Assembly (NCBI RefSeq): GCF_000308495.1
Contig: NZ_BAFU01000057.1
Span: 56,439-120,438, forward strand
Length of the DNA stretch: 64,000 nt
Reading direction: 5' to 3'
From: Nocardia brevicatena NBRC 12119
GTDB taxonomy: Bacteria > Actinomycetota > Actinomycetes > Mycobacteriales > Mycobacteriaceae
Shown here: positions 9,044 through 16,682 of the stretch, piece by piece
How the letters are laid out: each line of letters opens with the position of its first letter
Numbering within the stretch: position 1 is the first letter of the stretch
The notes under the pieces: generated by a model
What the model was told of the DNA's origin: nothing
Databases searched by the model: none
What the model saw: the letters and a program-made list of their open reading frames with translations, nothing else
Made by a program: the position numbers and the translations under genes

Positions 9044-9832
9044 GTGACTCGATACACAATCGACATCGAGATGATCGGTGCGATGCCTCGTGGCGGACCG
9101 GATGCCTCCTGGCTCGACCGGCATCTACAGACGAGCAGGCCGGAGTACCTCGACAGAGACGATGTGCCCGACGAGCGCAAACAGAAGATCGCCGCGTTTC
9201 TCGACCGAGCCGGTGAACGCACCGGCCACCACAACTACAACGCGCACCTGACCACCGAACAACTCTCCGGCATCCCGAATCCGCGGATCCTCGAACTCGG
9301 CGCGGGCCATGGCGGGCTGTCGGCACGGGTAGTCGACCTGCGTCCCACCGCGGAGGTGACCGTCACCGATCTGGACCCGGTATCGGTCGCCGATATCGAA
9401 GCCGGCCCCCTGGGCACCTGCCCTCGCGTCACCGCCGAGGTCGCCGACGCGACAGCCATCGACGCACCCGATGACAGCTACGACCTGGTCGTGTTCGCGA
9501 TGTCCTTCCACCATCTCCCGCCGAGCGCGGCTTACCGGTCCATCGCCGAAGGCACTCGCGTCGGGAAGGAATTCCTCGTCATCGACCTGAAACGGCCGCC
9601 GGCGATCGTGGTGGCGCTCGCGTTCCTGCTGGTCCTCCCCGCTGCTGTGTTCTTGTTGGCCCACTCCTCGCCCTCCGCGGTCGCTCCCATCCTGCATGAC
9701 GCCTACATCAGCTTGTTGCGCTCCTACAGCACGTCCGCGTTCATCGCTCTCGCCGCCGCGGCCGATCCCACGATCACCGTCGAATTCCCGGCGACGCGAC
9801 GGCAGGTGGCCGTGGTGTACACCAAACCGTGA
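9044..9832 (+). CDS. class I SAM-dependent methyltransferase with hydrophobic C-terminal insert
   Basis: 262 residues. The SAM-binding motif I is ILELGAGHGGLSARV near residue 85, followed by VTVTDLDPVSV (motif II acidic residue) and DSYDLVVFAMSFHHL (motif IV). After the Rossmann core a strongly hydrophobic stretch (IVVALAFLLVLPAAVFLLA, near residues 187-205) interrupts the usual C-terminal strands, so the enzyme may associate with the membrane. Substrate unknown. The GTG start at 9044 is supported by GAGGA 8 bases upstream. A short hairpin at 9841-9875 follows the stop. Confidence 0.8.
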   Translation: MTRYTIDIEMIGAMPRGGPDASWLDRHLQTSRPEYLDRDDVPDERKQKIAAFLDRAGERTGHHNYNAHLTTEQLSGIPNPRILELGAGHGGLSARVVDLRPTAEVTVTDLDPVSVADIEAGPLGTCPRVTAEVADATAIDAPDDSYDLVVFAMSFHHLPPSAAYRSIAEGTRVGKEFLVIDLKRPPAIVVALAFLLVLPAAVFLLAHSSPSAVAPILHDAYISLLRSYSTSAFIALAAAADPTITVEFPATRRQVAVVYTKP

Positions 9833-9840
9833 AACGGACG

Positions 9841-9875
9841 CCTCACCGGCCATGTGTTCGCGGTGACCGGTGAGG
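9841..9875 (+). terminator. hairpin after methyltransferase gene
   Basis: CCTCACCGG at 9841-9849 pairs with CCGGTGAGG at 9867-9875 across a 17-base loop, beginning 8 bases after the stop codon at 9832. It is a plausible transcription terminator. Confidence 0.5.
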
Positions 9876-10032
9876 GCCTTGCTGTCGGTCCGCGACTCGT
9901 ATTGGATGATCAAGCGTTTGCTTGTGTTCGCTCGGCATTGGCCGCGCGTCCATGCGACGGTGTAGGCGATGACCGGTCCGCGCTCACCCGGCCTTCGACG
10001 AGTTCCGGCCTTGCTCACGGTGGCGGTGACGT

Positions 10033-10503
10033 TCACCGCTCGGTCCGGTCGGCACGGACCGCCACCACTGCTTCCAGTCCGCCGCGTCGCAGCCGCAGCA
10101 TTGTCAGCGGCGGGTCGCACAGCGCCGAATGCACGACCAAACCAACCGCTGTGCGGCGCAGCAGACGGGACATGAGACGGCACAGCGGATCGAGCGCATC
10201 GCAGCCCGCCGGCCCCGCCTCGCAGGCGCGGGCAGCGCCGCGGATTGCGGCGATACGAGACCCGGGGACGTACGGCGGGATGGCCATCACACGATCGAAG
10301 CCGCCATCGTCGGACACGACCCGCGCAAAATCGCCGCGCAGTAGTTCGATCCGTCGTACCCGCAGCCGGCCGTTGACCCACGCGGATACCAGCGCCGGTA
10401 CCGAGATATCCCCGGCGGCAACGGTCTCGGCTCCGCGCAGCAATGCGTGCAGCGCGAGCACGCCGACTCCGATACAGATGTACAGGTCCCTGCCCCGATG
10501 CAA
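10033..10503 (-). pseudogene. HemK/PrmC-like methyltransferase remnant
   Basis: The frame resembles N5-glutamine-type methyltransferases. It has a degenerate SAM-binding segment (CIGVGVLALHALLRGA, where a functional protein has LCTGTGVLA), an acidic AGDIS, and MAIPPYVPGS in place of the NPPY(V/I)PG catalytic motif. It ends LDPLCRLMSRLLR...LVVHSALC. The N-terminal domain before the SAM motif and the extreme C-terminus are missing, and the Asn of NPPY is replaced by Ile. I read it as a decayed gene; an ORF predictor may still call it. Confidence 0.5.
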
Positions 10504-10680
10504 TCGCCATGTCGTCCATCACTTGCACGAGCGGTGCAGTACTGGATTGTGGCCGATGCTGCACCGGGGCACGGAACAATCCGATATGGCCCCTGGAATC
10601 GGTCCGCTGGTTGGGACTGCCCCGGCTTGGTTGATTTCTGATCTACGGGGGTTCGTCCTCGCTGGAAGGATGTTCTCCGT

Positions 10681-11138
10681 GCCGAAGCCCATCCGGAGGA
10701 GTTGCGCCGCGACATTGTCGCTGTCGCTCGCATGGGCGAGGCGCCGCTACGGCAGGTCGCGAAGGATTTCGGGATCTCCGAGGACTGTCTGCACAACTGG
10801 CTCGAAGCCGCCGACATCGAAGACGGTGCACGGCCCGGGACCACGGCCGTGGAGCCAACCAAGCTGCGTGGACTGCGTAAACGCAACAAGAAACCCGAAC
10901 AAGGGAACGAAATCCCGTGCCGGGCAGCGGCGTTCTTCGCCCGCGAACCGCCTTCGAAATAACCTACCCGATGGTCCGCGACCTGGCCGCCGACAGTATC
11001 CCGTGGCCGGTAACCTGCCGGACGCTCGGCTTCATCATCCAAGCATTCTACAAACGACACAAAACCACTGTCTCCCAGTGCGATCGGGATAGCGCGCGTC
11101 TGATGGACGCCACTCTCGACATCCACCATGACGATCCC
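10681..11138 (+). mobile_element. IS3-family insertion sequence remnant (orfA and 5' part of orfB)
   Basis: The orfA part (10690-10959) has the helix-turn-helix transposase start HPEELRRDIVAVARMGEAP then VAKDFGISEDCLHNWLEAAD and a leucine-zipper-like RGLRKRNKKPEQ segment. Its true N-terminus (consensus PKPYPEE) is broken by a frameshift near 10690. The orfB N-terminus follows in another frame at 10959-11138 (YPMVRDLAAD, LGFIIQAFYK, LDIHHDDP) and then stops matching; the DDE catalytic core is absent. No terminal inverted repeats were recognised. The element abuts the RiPP locus that starts at 11211. Confidence 0.7.
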
Positions 11139-11295
11139 GCCTCGACCACAGACCGGGTCACCCGTGACGAAATAGCTTGCAAGGCAACCGGATCAGTGAC
11201 AGTCCCGCTTGCATGCTTCCCAGCATCGGGAGGTCACCGCATCGTCTGTGATGCACACTGACTACTGCAACAGAGCTGACGCTACAAGCCTTGTC

Positions 11296-11318
11296 GGGTG
11301 AAAAGCGTTGGCTCACCC
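11296..11318 (+). promoter_or_regulatory. inverted repeat upstream of precursor gene 1
   Basis: GGGTGA at 11296-11301 and TCACCC at 11313-11318 form a 6-bp inverted repeat with an 11-base loop, ending 8 bases before the AGGAGG ribosome binding site. The same element is present before precursor 2 at 11722-11744. It could be an operator or an mRNA hairpin that tunes precursor translation. I cannot distinguish these from sequence. Confidence 0.35.
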
Positions 11319-11336
11319 AATAATTAGGAGGACCGC

Positions 11337-11510
11337 ATGAGTCGCGATACTCTGTCTCTGCCGCAACTGTCGAACACTGAAATCGAGAACCTACTGGAGA
11401 GCGCAACACCGGCGCTGCGCAAGGCCGTGCTACGTGGACACAACGCCATCAGTGACTCCTCCGGCCCCGGCAGCTTCAACTCCTTTATCGATGCCGGTCC
11501 CACCGAATAG
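11337..11510 (+). CDS. RiPP precursor peptide, copy 1 (FxSxx-type)
   Basis: 57-residue peptide preceded by AGGAGG (11326-11331) with a 5-base spacer. The leader (about residues 1-42) is polar to amphipathic: LPQLSNTEIENLLESATP then ALRKAVLRGH. The C-terminal core is SGPGS-F47-N-S-F50-I-D52 followed by AGPTE. FNSFI matches the F-x-S-x-x signature of FxsA-type precursors that accompany FxsB radical SAM maturases, but in those the motif is normally the very C-terminus, whereas six residues follow here. Candidate three-residue cyclophanes are F47-N48-S49 and F50-I51-D52 (inference). The gene has no homology in other frames and is identical to the copy at 11763. Confidence 0.85.
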   Translation: MSRDTLSLPQLSNTEIENLLESATPALRKAVLRGHNAISDSSGPGSFNSFIDAGPTE

Positions 11511-11549
11511 CTGACATACGCTCCGATCGCGAAGGGGTACGGTCACCAA

Positions 11550-11687
11550 TTGTCGAACTCCGCATCATGGCCCGTGGACACACTCGATGTGCAAGCCCTT
11601 CGCGACCGCGAGTGGCAACCACTGCCATTACATCTCGCATGCTTCCCCACATCGGGAGGTCACCGCATCGTCTGTGATGCACACTGA
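11550..11687 (+). pseudogene. orphan 5' fragment of the radical SAM maturase gene
   Basis: This is the duplicated first 27 codons of the maturase (TTG start at 11550, matching 11975 in copy 2). It then runs across the duplication junction at 11629-11637 into the upstream region of precursor 2 and stops at TGA 11685-11687. It contains none of the radical SAM cysteines. It marks the exact boundary of the tandem duplication and would yield only a short nonsense-tailed peptide if translated. Confidence 0.85.
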
Positions 11688-11721
11688 CTACTGCAACAGG
11701 GCTGACGCTACAAGCCTTGTC

Positions 11722-11744
11722 GGGTGAAAAGCGTTGGCTCACCC
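11722..11744 (+). promoter_or_regulatory. inverted repeat upstream of precursor gene 2
   Basis: Second copy of the GGGTGA / TCACCC inverted repeat with the same 11-base loop, identical to 11296-11318. The ribosome binding site that follows is AGGAAG here rather than AGGAGG. Confidence 0.35.
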
Positions 11745-11762
11745 AATAATTAGGAAGACCGC

Positions 11763-11936
11763 ATGAGTCGCGATACTCTGTCTCTGCCGCAACTGTCGAA
11801 CACTGAAATCGAGAACCTACTGGAGAGCGCAACACCGGCGCTGCGCAAGGCCGTGCTACGTGGACACAACGCCATCAGTGACTCCTCCGGCCCCGGCAGC
11901 TTCAACTCCTTTATCGATGCCGGTCCCACCGAATAG
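11763..11936 (+). CDS. RiPP precursor peptide, copy 2 (FxSxx-type)
   Basis: Nucleotide-identical to the precursor at 11337-11510 and encoding the same 57-residue peptide with core FNSFID plus an AGPTE tail. Its ribosome binding site is AGGAAG (11752-11757), slightly weaker than AGGAGG in copy 1. It lies directly upstream of the radical SAM gene (38 bases from its stop to the TTG at 11975). The two identical genes probably raise precursor dose rather than diversify the product. The sequence could only be mistaken for a regulator-sized ORF; the leader/core layout and the maturase next door argue for a substrate. Confidence 0.85.
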   Translation: MSRDTLSLPQLSNTEIENLLESATPALRKAVLRGHNAISDSSGPGSFNSFIDAGPTE

Positions 11937-11974
11937 CTGACATACGCTCCGATCGCGAAGGGTACGGTCACCAA

Positions 11975-13195
11975 TTGTCGAACTCCGCATCATGGCCCGT
12001 GGACACACTCGATGTGCAAGCCCTTCGCGACCGTGGGTGGCAACCACTGCCATTTACCGAATTCGTACTGAAGATACACAGTCGCTGCAACTTGGCATGC
12101 GATTACTGCTACATGTACGAGATGGCAGACCAAAGTTGGCTCCAGCAGCCGAAGGTCATCTCCGCGGATGTGATCGACGCTACCTGCCGGAACATCGCAG
12201 AGCACGTCGCCGAGTATGCGATCCCTCAGGTCACCATCGTATTACATGGCGGAGAGCCGTTGCTCGCGGGACATCAGGTAATCGACTCGGTGGCTCGGCG
12301 ACTACATGAACATCTGGCCGACGAAACAATCTTGCGACTCGGCATCCAAACCAACGGCTTGCTTTTGGATCAAGAGTTCTTGGACATCTTCAAGCGTTGG
12401 GACATCAAGGTGGGTGTGAGCCTCGATGGGTCCGAAGCCGGACACGACCGCCACCGAAAATATCGCAATGGCCAGGGTAGCCACGCACAGGTGATCGAGA
12501 AGCTGAGACTTCTCACCGAGGATGCAAACCGGAGCCTCTACAGCGGTCTACTGTGTGTGGTCGATCTGAAGAACGACCCACTGGAAACCTATAAAAGCCT
12601 CGCCGCTTCCGCTCCGCCCGCCATCGACTTCCTGATGCCGCATGGGAATTGGGACAGTCCGCCGCCCGGACGAACCGTGAACCGCGATGACACCCCGTAT
12701 GCCGACTGGCTCATTTCCATCTTCGACTATTGGTACGAATCTGTGCGGGATGAGCCGAGCGTTCGCCTATTCGACGACATCATGGATATTGCCCTGGGAA
12801 CCGATCGTGCATCGGAGACTGTGGGACTGGCTCCGATACAGGTCGTCGTCATCGAAACGGATGGGCAAATCGAGCAGGTCGACACACTGAAATCAGCCTT
12901 CCCCGATGCGACGAAACTGGGCGAACATGTTTCGCGCAGCCGGCTGTCGAACGCACTGTGGAGCCCTGGGGTGGTTGCGCGGCAGATCGGCGTAGATGCG
13001 CTGGGCCCTGCGTGCCTGAAGTGTCCGATACGTAATATATGCGGTGGAGGAAATTTCACTCACCGATATCGGACGGAAACGGGTTTCCGTAATCCTTCGG
13101 TATATTGCTCGGACCTATTCGAGCTCATCAACCATATTACCCAGCGGCTTCATGCAGACCTGGTCGTATCGGAAGAAAACGGAGCCATACGGTGA
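11975..13195 (+). CDS. FxsB-like cyclophane-forming radical SAM/SPASM peptide maturase
   Basis: About 406 residues. The FxsB-type N-terminus PFTEFVLKIHSRC leads into the radical SAM cluster C-NLA-C-DY-C (CxxxCxxC, residues about 38-45), and the GGEP motif (VLHGGEPLLAG) lies near residue 90. The C-terminal SPASM region has CLKCPIRNICGGG, a THRYRTETGF stretch and NPSVYC, supplying the auxiliary Fe-S cluster ligands. FxsB-family enzymes join an aromatic side chain to a neighbouring residue to form a cyclophane in the precursor. The start is taken as TTG at 11975 (GAAGGG upstream); an in-frame GTG at 11999 is the alternative. The stop overlaps the next gene's GTG, implying translational coupling. 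Confidence 0.9.
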   Translation: MSNSASWPVDTLDVQALRDRGWQPLPFTEFVLKIHSRCNLACDYCYMYEMADQSWLQQPKVISADVIDATCRNIAEHVAEYAIPQVTIVLHGGEPLLAGHQVIDSVARRLHEHLADETILRLGIQTNGLLLDQEFLDIFKRWDIKVGVSLDGSEAGHDRHRKYRNGQGSHAQVIEKLRLLTEDANRSLYSGLLCVVDLKNDPLETYKSLAASAPPAIDFLMPHGNWDSPPPGRTVNRDDTPYADWLISIFDYWYESVRDEPSVRLFDDIMDIALGTDRASETVGLAPIQVVVIETDGQIEQVDTLKSAFPDATKLGEHVSRSRLSNALWSPGVVARQIGVDALGPACLKCPIRNICGGGNFTHRYRTETGFRNPSVYCSDLFELINHITQRLHADLVVSEENGAIR

Positions 13196-14994
13196 CTGCG
13201 ATGGATCTCCAATACAGGGCGAAGGAGTTGGGTGCGGGCTTCGGCAGCGAAGACCTTGTCGTATCACTCTGCGCCGGACAATTGACCAAGCGGCTCGCTA
13301 TGCTTGGCATCCTCTTCAGGGAAAGTGGCCAAATTTGTCCTGACGATGTCGAAAAGTCCCGTTTCGTCGAATCGTATCGAGCGCTGGTCGGGCTGCATCA
13401 GGCACACCCGGTGTTGGTCAACGGCCTGCTGGCATATCCGAGCACGGGAGTATGGCTGGCACATTGTCTGCGACGCATTCGATCTGCCGAGACCGCACAC
13501 GACGACATCTGGCCCGACCTGGGTTATCTGGGTTGGCTGACCGCTACTGCGTTGGTGGAACTCGGAGCGCCCACCCATACGGCTGTGGTTGTGCGCGCGG
13601 GCCAGGTCATGCTCCCGACGGTGGGTCTGGCGCAGGTCGCTGCGACCGAGGAGTACGGCCTGGGACGGCTGTACGTACACGGACCGAACTCTATTGCGAT
13701 CGAATTCGAAGGCACGAAGCTGGATATCGCGGACACTGCGTACTGGGAGCAACCTGGCTGGCGTCCACTGGAGCGGGTTCGGGCAGCCGGCAGCGGTTTC
13801 GAAGCCGTCATCGATGATCTCGATCCGTTCCGGGAGTTCAACGACCCGTCCCGGTCCGCTTCGGCCGACAGACGTCTGCCACGGCTTTCTCGAGACCAAT
13901 TACGTGACTGGCGTGAGGCATTCGCCGCAGCGTGGGTGCTGATGGAGCAAGACCATCCTGGCTACGCGAAGCCCATCTCGATGGGGCTGCGCTCCTTTGT
14001 TCCACTCACAGCCGAACCGATCTCCCCGAGCTCGAGCCGCACCTCCTACGACTCCTTCGGTTGCATCGCCGCGTCCTCGACGCGCAGTTCCCACCAGATG
14101 GCGCTCACCTTGATCCATGAATTCCAACATGCCAAGCTGGGGGCTTTCACCGACATGGTCGAACTCTACGAAGAGGACCCGCGGGAACGTTTCTATGCGC
14201 CATGGCGAGACGATCCGCGCCCTATCGAATGGCTGCTCCAAGGCATGTATGCGCACCTCGGCGTTACCGATTTCTGGCGCGCTGAACGGCTGCGTACGCG
14301 ATCCGAGCTCGCTCACGTGGAGTTTGCCCGGTGGCGGACACAGGTGCATCGCTCTATCGCCGAGATTCTCGAATCCGGTGTATTGACCATGGCCGGCCTG
14401 GAGTTCGTGCAAGCGGCAGCCGAGACATTGAGGCCGTGGCTCGACGAAGAAGTCACCGACTCGGCGGCGCTCATAGCCGATGAGGCCGCCTCGGGTCACT
14501 GGGTGGCGTGGTGTGTACGCAACCTGCAGGTCGCCGACAGCGCCCTGGAGAACTTGTTCTCGGCATGGAAATCAGCTGAACGGCCACACCTGGAAAACGT
14601 TCCGGTTGGCCTGCCGACCCGTCCGGACCGAAAACAGCCGGAACTCAGGAGCCGATTGCTGCCGAGCTACCTTCAGGTCCTGGAACAGACTCCTTCGAGA
14701 AATGTCGACAGAACTCGGGACCTTGCTCCCGGTGACATGGCATACGGGTCAGGCAACTATGTGGAAGCCGTCACGCATTACAAACGCGAGATCGAGGCAG
14801 GCCCGATGCTTCCACAGCCATGGGCAGGCCTGGCACTGGCCTTGCAGCGACTACGTCCCGTTCATGAGGTTTCGGCACTGCCGGCACGAGGCGAAGTTGT
14901 CGCACAACTCTACACGCGCATCTGTGCGACCGGGGCCAGTTGTGATCCAGCGGATCTCGTGTACTGGTTGTCGAGCGATGGCCCCCAGGCATGA
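13192..14994 (+). CDS. alpha-ketoglutarate-dependent HExxH-type peptide beta-hydroxylase
   Basis: About 600 residues. The metal motif is H309-E-F-Q-H313 in LIHEFQHAKLGA, followed by ERFYAPWRDDPRPIEWLLQGMYAHLG and FWRAE, the pattern of the 'HExxH motif' proteins found beside or fused to FxsB enzymes. These have been reassigned as iron/alpha-ketoglutarate peptide beta-hydroxylases. A C-terminal stretch (AYGSGNYVEAVTHYKREIEA then PWAGLALALQRL) looks like a TPR-type helical repeat. GTG at 13192 is preferred because it overlaps the maturase TGA and has GGAG 7 bases upstream; ATG at 13201 is possible. Likely role: hydroxylation of the cyclophane-bearing core (inference). Confidence 0.85.
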   Translation: MTAMDLQYRAKELGAGFGSEDLVVSLCAGQLTKRLAMLGILFRESGQICPDDVEKSRFVESYRALVGLHQAHPVLVNGLLAYPSTGVWLAHCLRRIRSAETAHDDIWPDLGYLGWLTATALVELGAPTHTAVVVRAGQVMLPTVGLAQVAATEEYGLGRLYVHGPNSIAIEFEGTKLDIADTAYWEQPGWRPLERVRAAGSGFEAVIDDLDPFREFNDPSRSASADRRLPRLSRDQLRDWREAFAAAWVLMEQDHPGYAKPISMGLRSFVPLTAEPISPSSSRTSYDSFGCIAASSTRSSHQMALTLIHEFQHAKLGAFTDMVELYEEDPRERFYAPWRDDPRPIEWLLQGMYAHLGVTDFWRAERLRTRSELAHVEFARWRTQVHRSIAEILESGVLTMAGLEFVQAAAETLRPWLDEEVTDSAALIADEAASGHWVAWCVRNLQVADSALENLFSAWKSAERPHLENVPVGLPTRPDRKQPELRSRLLPSYLQVLEQTPSRNVDRTRDLAPGDMAYGSGNYVEAVTHYKREIEAGPMLPQPWAGLALALQRLRPVHEVSALPARGEVVAQLYTRICATGASCDPADLVYWLSSDGPQA

Positions 14995-15105
14995 ACGAAC
15001 GCGTCGCTGCCACGCGCCGGTGAGTTCTTGGCAGCCTAATTCCAACGGTATACGCACGAGTCCGGACAGTACGGTGTTCCTTGCTTTCGATGGGATCCGT
15101 GACCC

Positions 15106-16350
15106 ATGAGTAGTCCCGCTGCTGTCGGCGGTGGAATCATCACGAACCGGAACTTCCTGCTGCTATGGTCCGGGAATGCGGTCTCGCTGGTGGGCTTCCA
15201 CGGTGCGCGTATCGCTTATCCGCTGCTGGTGCTGGCGATTACCGGCTCGCCCAGCCAAACGGGCATAGTCACGTTCGCGATGAGCTTGCCCAGTCTGATC
15301 TTTCAGATTCCGGCCGGGCTTGTCGCCGACTATACCGACCGTAGGCGGACTCTGTGGTGGTGCCAATTCGCCGGGTTGATAGCCACGTGCATGGCACTGG
15401 TCGCTGCCGTCGGCAGGCCGCCCGGTTTGGTTCTGCTGCTCAGTGTCACTGCTTTCCTCGAAGGTACCGCGAATGTCTTTTTCGTTGTCAGCGAATTGGG
15501 AGTGGTCCGCAATGTGGTAAGCGTGGAGCAACGACCGGCCGCTTTGGCATTACTCGAAGCAGAATTGCCTATTGCGCAGCTGATCGGGCGCGCCGTGGGC
15601 GCCACGGTATACGGACTCGCCCGGTGGCTCCCCTTTGCTGTGAATGCTCTGTCCTACCTGTGCTGTCTGGGCGCTTTGTCCGTAATGCGCACGGATTATC
15701 CGGCACGCCGATCCGAAGATTCTTCGGCCCCGAGGCGCACGTGGACCCGCATCGTCGAGGGAGTGGCCGTTATATGGTCCCACCCGTTCCTCCGGGGGTC
15801 TACAGCGATCATGGCGCTGTCCAACTCGATCTTCCAGGTCGTGATCTTGCTGTTGCTGCTCGAAATCAAGGTCGATGGGCTCCCGACATGGACCGTCGGC
15901 CTCGTTCTCGGTGCCGCCGGCGTGGGCGGTCTGCTCGGTGCGGGAATCGCGGGCCCGCTGACAACACGGTTCAACACCCGGGTCGTCTTCGGAGTATCGG
16001 TGTGGGCGTGGTCGATTGCATTGGTACCGATTGCCCTCAGCTCCAATCCGTACGTAATGGCACTGTCATTCGGTTGCATCGGTGGCATTGGCAGATTCGT
16101 CTCGGTTGTGCTGATTGTGTTCCAGGTGGACGTCATCCCGGACCATGTTCTCGGCCGTGCTACGGCCGCGGCCGAGAACTTCAACGCTGCGGCGGTCGCC
16201 TTCGGTGCCCTGGCCGGAGGATATCTGCTGACCGCGGTTGGCATCCGGGCCACCGGATGGATCATGGTCGCAGCGATGTTCGTATTGGCGGTCGGTGGAA
16301 CCTATCTATCCTTGTCGCGAAGCATCCGCCGCGGATCCGTTGAGCTATGA
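15106..16350 (+). CDS. MFS transporter, probable exporter of the modified peptide
   Basis: 414 residues with about 12 membrane segments, of the MFS_3 (enterobactin-exporter-like) type. It starts NRNFLLLWSGNAVSLVG and has the motif-A-like loop GLVADYTDRRR after the second segment. The second half contains the usual repeat, with PDHVLGRATAAAENF before the last helices. It lies 111 bases after the hydroxylase gene on the same strand, with no hairpin between, so the RiPP product is the likely cargo (inference). No peptidase domain or dedicated leader protease is visible in the locus, so leader removal must be done elsewhere. Confidence 0.85.
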   Translation: MSSPAAVGGGIITNRNFLLLWSGNAVSLVGFHGARIAYPLLVLAITGSPSQTGIVTFAMSLPSLIFQIPAGLVADYTDRRRTLWWCQFAGLIATCMALVAAVGRPPGLVLLLSVTAFLEGTANVFFVVSELGVVRNVVSVEQRPAALALLEAELPIAQLIGRAVGATVYGLARWLPFAVNALSYLCCLGALSVMRTDYPARRSEDSSAPRRTWTRIVEGVAVIWSHPFLRGSTAIMALSNSIFQVVILLLLLEIKVDGLPTWTVGLVLGAAGVGGLLGAGIAGPLTTRFNTRVVFGVSVWAWSIALVPIALSSNPYVMALSFGCIGGIGRFVSVVLIVFQVDVIPDHVLGRATAAAENFNAAAVAFGALAGGYLLTAVGIRATGWIMVAAMFVLAVGGTYLSLSRSIRRGSVEL

Positions 16351-16682
16351 CGGTAACCCGATACGGTCGATTGCCATTGACGGGCAGTAGAATTCGACAC
16401 CCGGTAATACCGGTGACCCTCAGGTCGACGGTAGTGGTCGCGGCCTTCGGGCGCCTGTGGACGAAGTCCGACAGGTCCGCGAAATCGCTGTTGCCATCGT
16501 GTGGATGGTGCGGTGAGGTCGGCCGCGAGCTTGTCGGCAATGGGTCCGTATGCTGTTGGTGTATTCGGCGAGGGTGCAACCGATGCAGACGCCACCGCTG
16601 CTGGGAACACGAAAGTCCCTTGTTCTCATATGTTTACGGATAGAATGTGAAGTTCAGTCACCGTCACACTTAAGGAAACCTC
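16351..16682. other. 332-base intergenic stretch
   Basis: No gene recognised. The right end is AT-richer than its surroundings and carries a possible promoter (16621-16647) and the AAGGAAA ribosome binding site for the gene at 16683. Confidence 0.4.
16621..16647 (+). promoter_or_regulatory. possible promoter for the 423-residue unknown protein
   Basis: TTGTTC at 16621-16626 and TAGAAT at 16642-16647 are spaced by 15 bases (16 if the -35 is read one base to the left). They lie about 36 bases before the ATG at 16683. The spacing is short for a sigma-70-type promoter, so this is tentative. If real, the unknown gene is transcribed separately from the RiPP genes. Confidence 0.3.

Larger units (their letters stand above)
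11211..11629 (+). repeat. tandem duplication, copy 1 (precursor leader region, precursor, start of maturase)
   Basis: This ~420-base unit recurs at 11637-12054 with an offset of 426, then 425 after a one-base indel. It includes 126 bases before the precursor ATG, the whole precursor gene, the spacer and the first 80 bases of the radical SAM gene. I count about seven differences between copies: in the AGCATC/CACATC stretch at the left edge, one in ACAGAG/ACAGGG, AGGAGG versus AGGAAG in the ribosome binding site, GGGG versus GGG before the maturase start, and two in the maturase fragment. None falls within the 174-base precursor gene. Confidence 0.95.
11637..12054 (+). repeat. tandem duplication, copy 2
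   Basis: Second unit of the ~420-base direct repeat; see 11211-11629. It continues without a break into the intact maturase, so this copy keeps the ancestral right-hand junction. The left-hand ancestral junction is that of copy 1, next to the IS3 remnant. Confidence 0.95.

Noticed and set aside
9125-10579. 484-codon minus-strand open frame
   Set aside because: It runs antisense through the plus-strand methyltransferase, has Arg/Gly-rich composition and no family pattern; the methyltransferase frame is clearly the coding one.
11158-11835. Matching minus-strand open frames (83 and 116 codons) in the two repeat units
   Set aside because: They are antisense shadows that recur only because the DNA is duplicated; the plus-strand precursor has the ribosome binding site and partner genes.
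11211-12054. Direct repeats as a CRISPR array
   Set aside because: Only two ~420-base units containing genes, with no short repeats or spacers; it is a tandem gene duplication.
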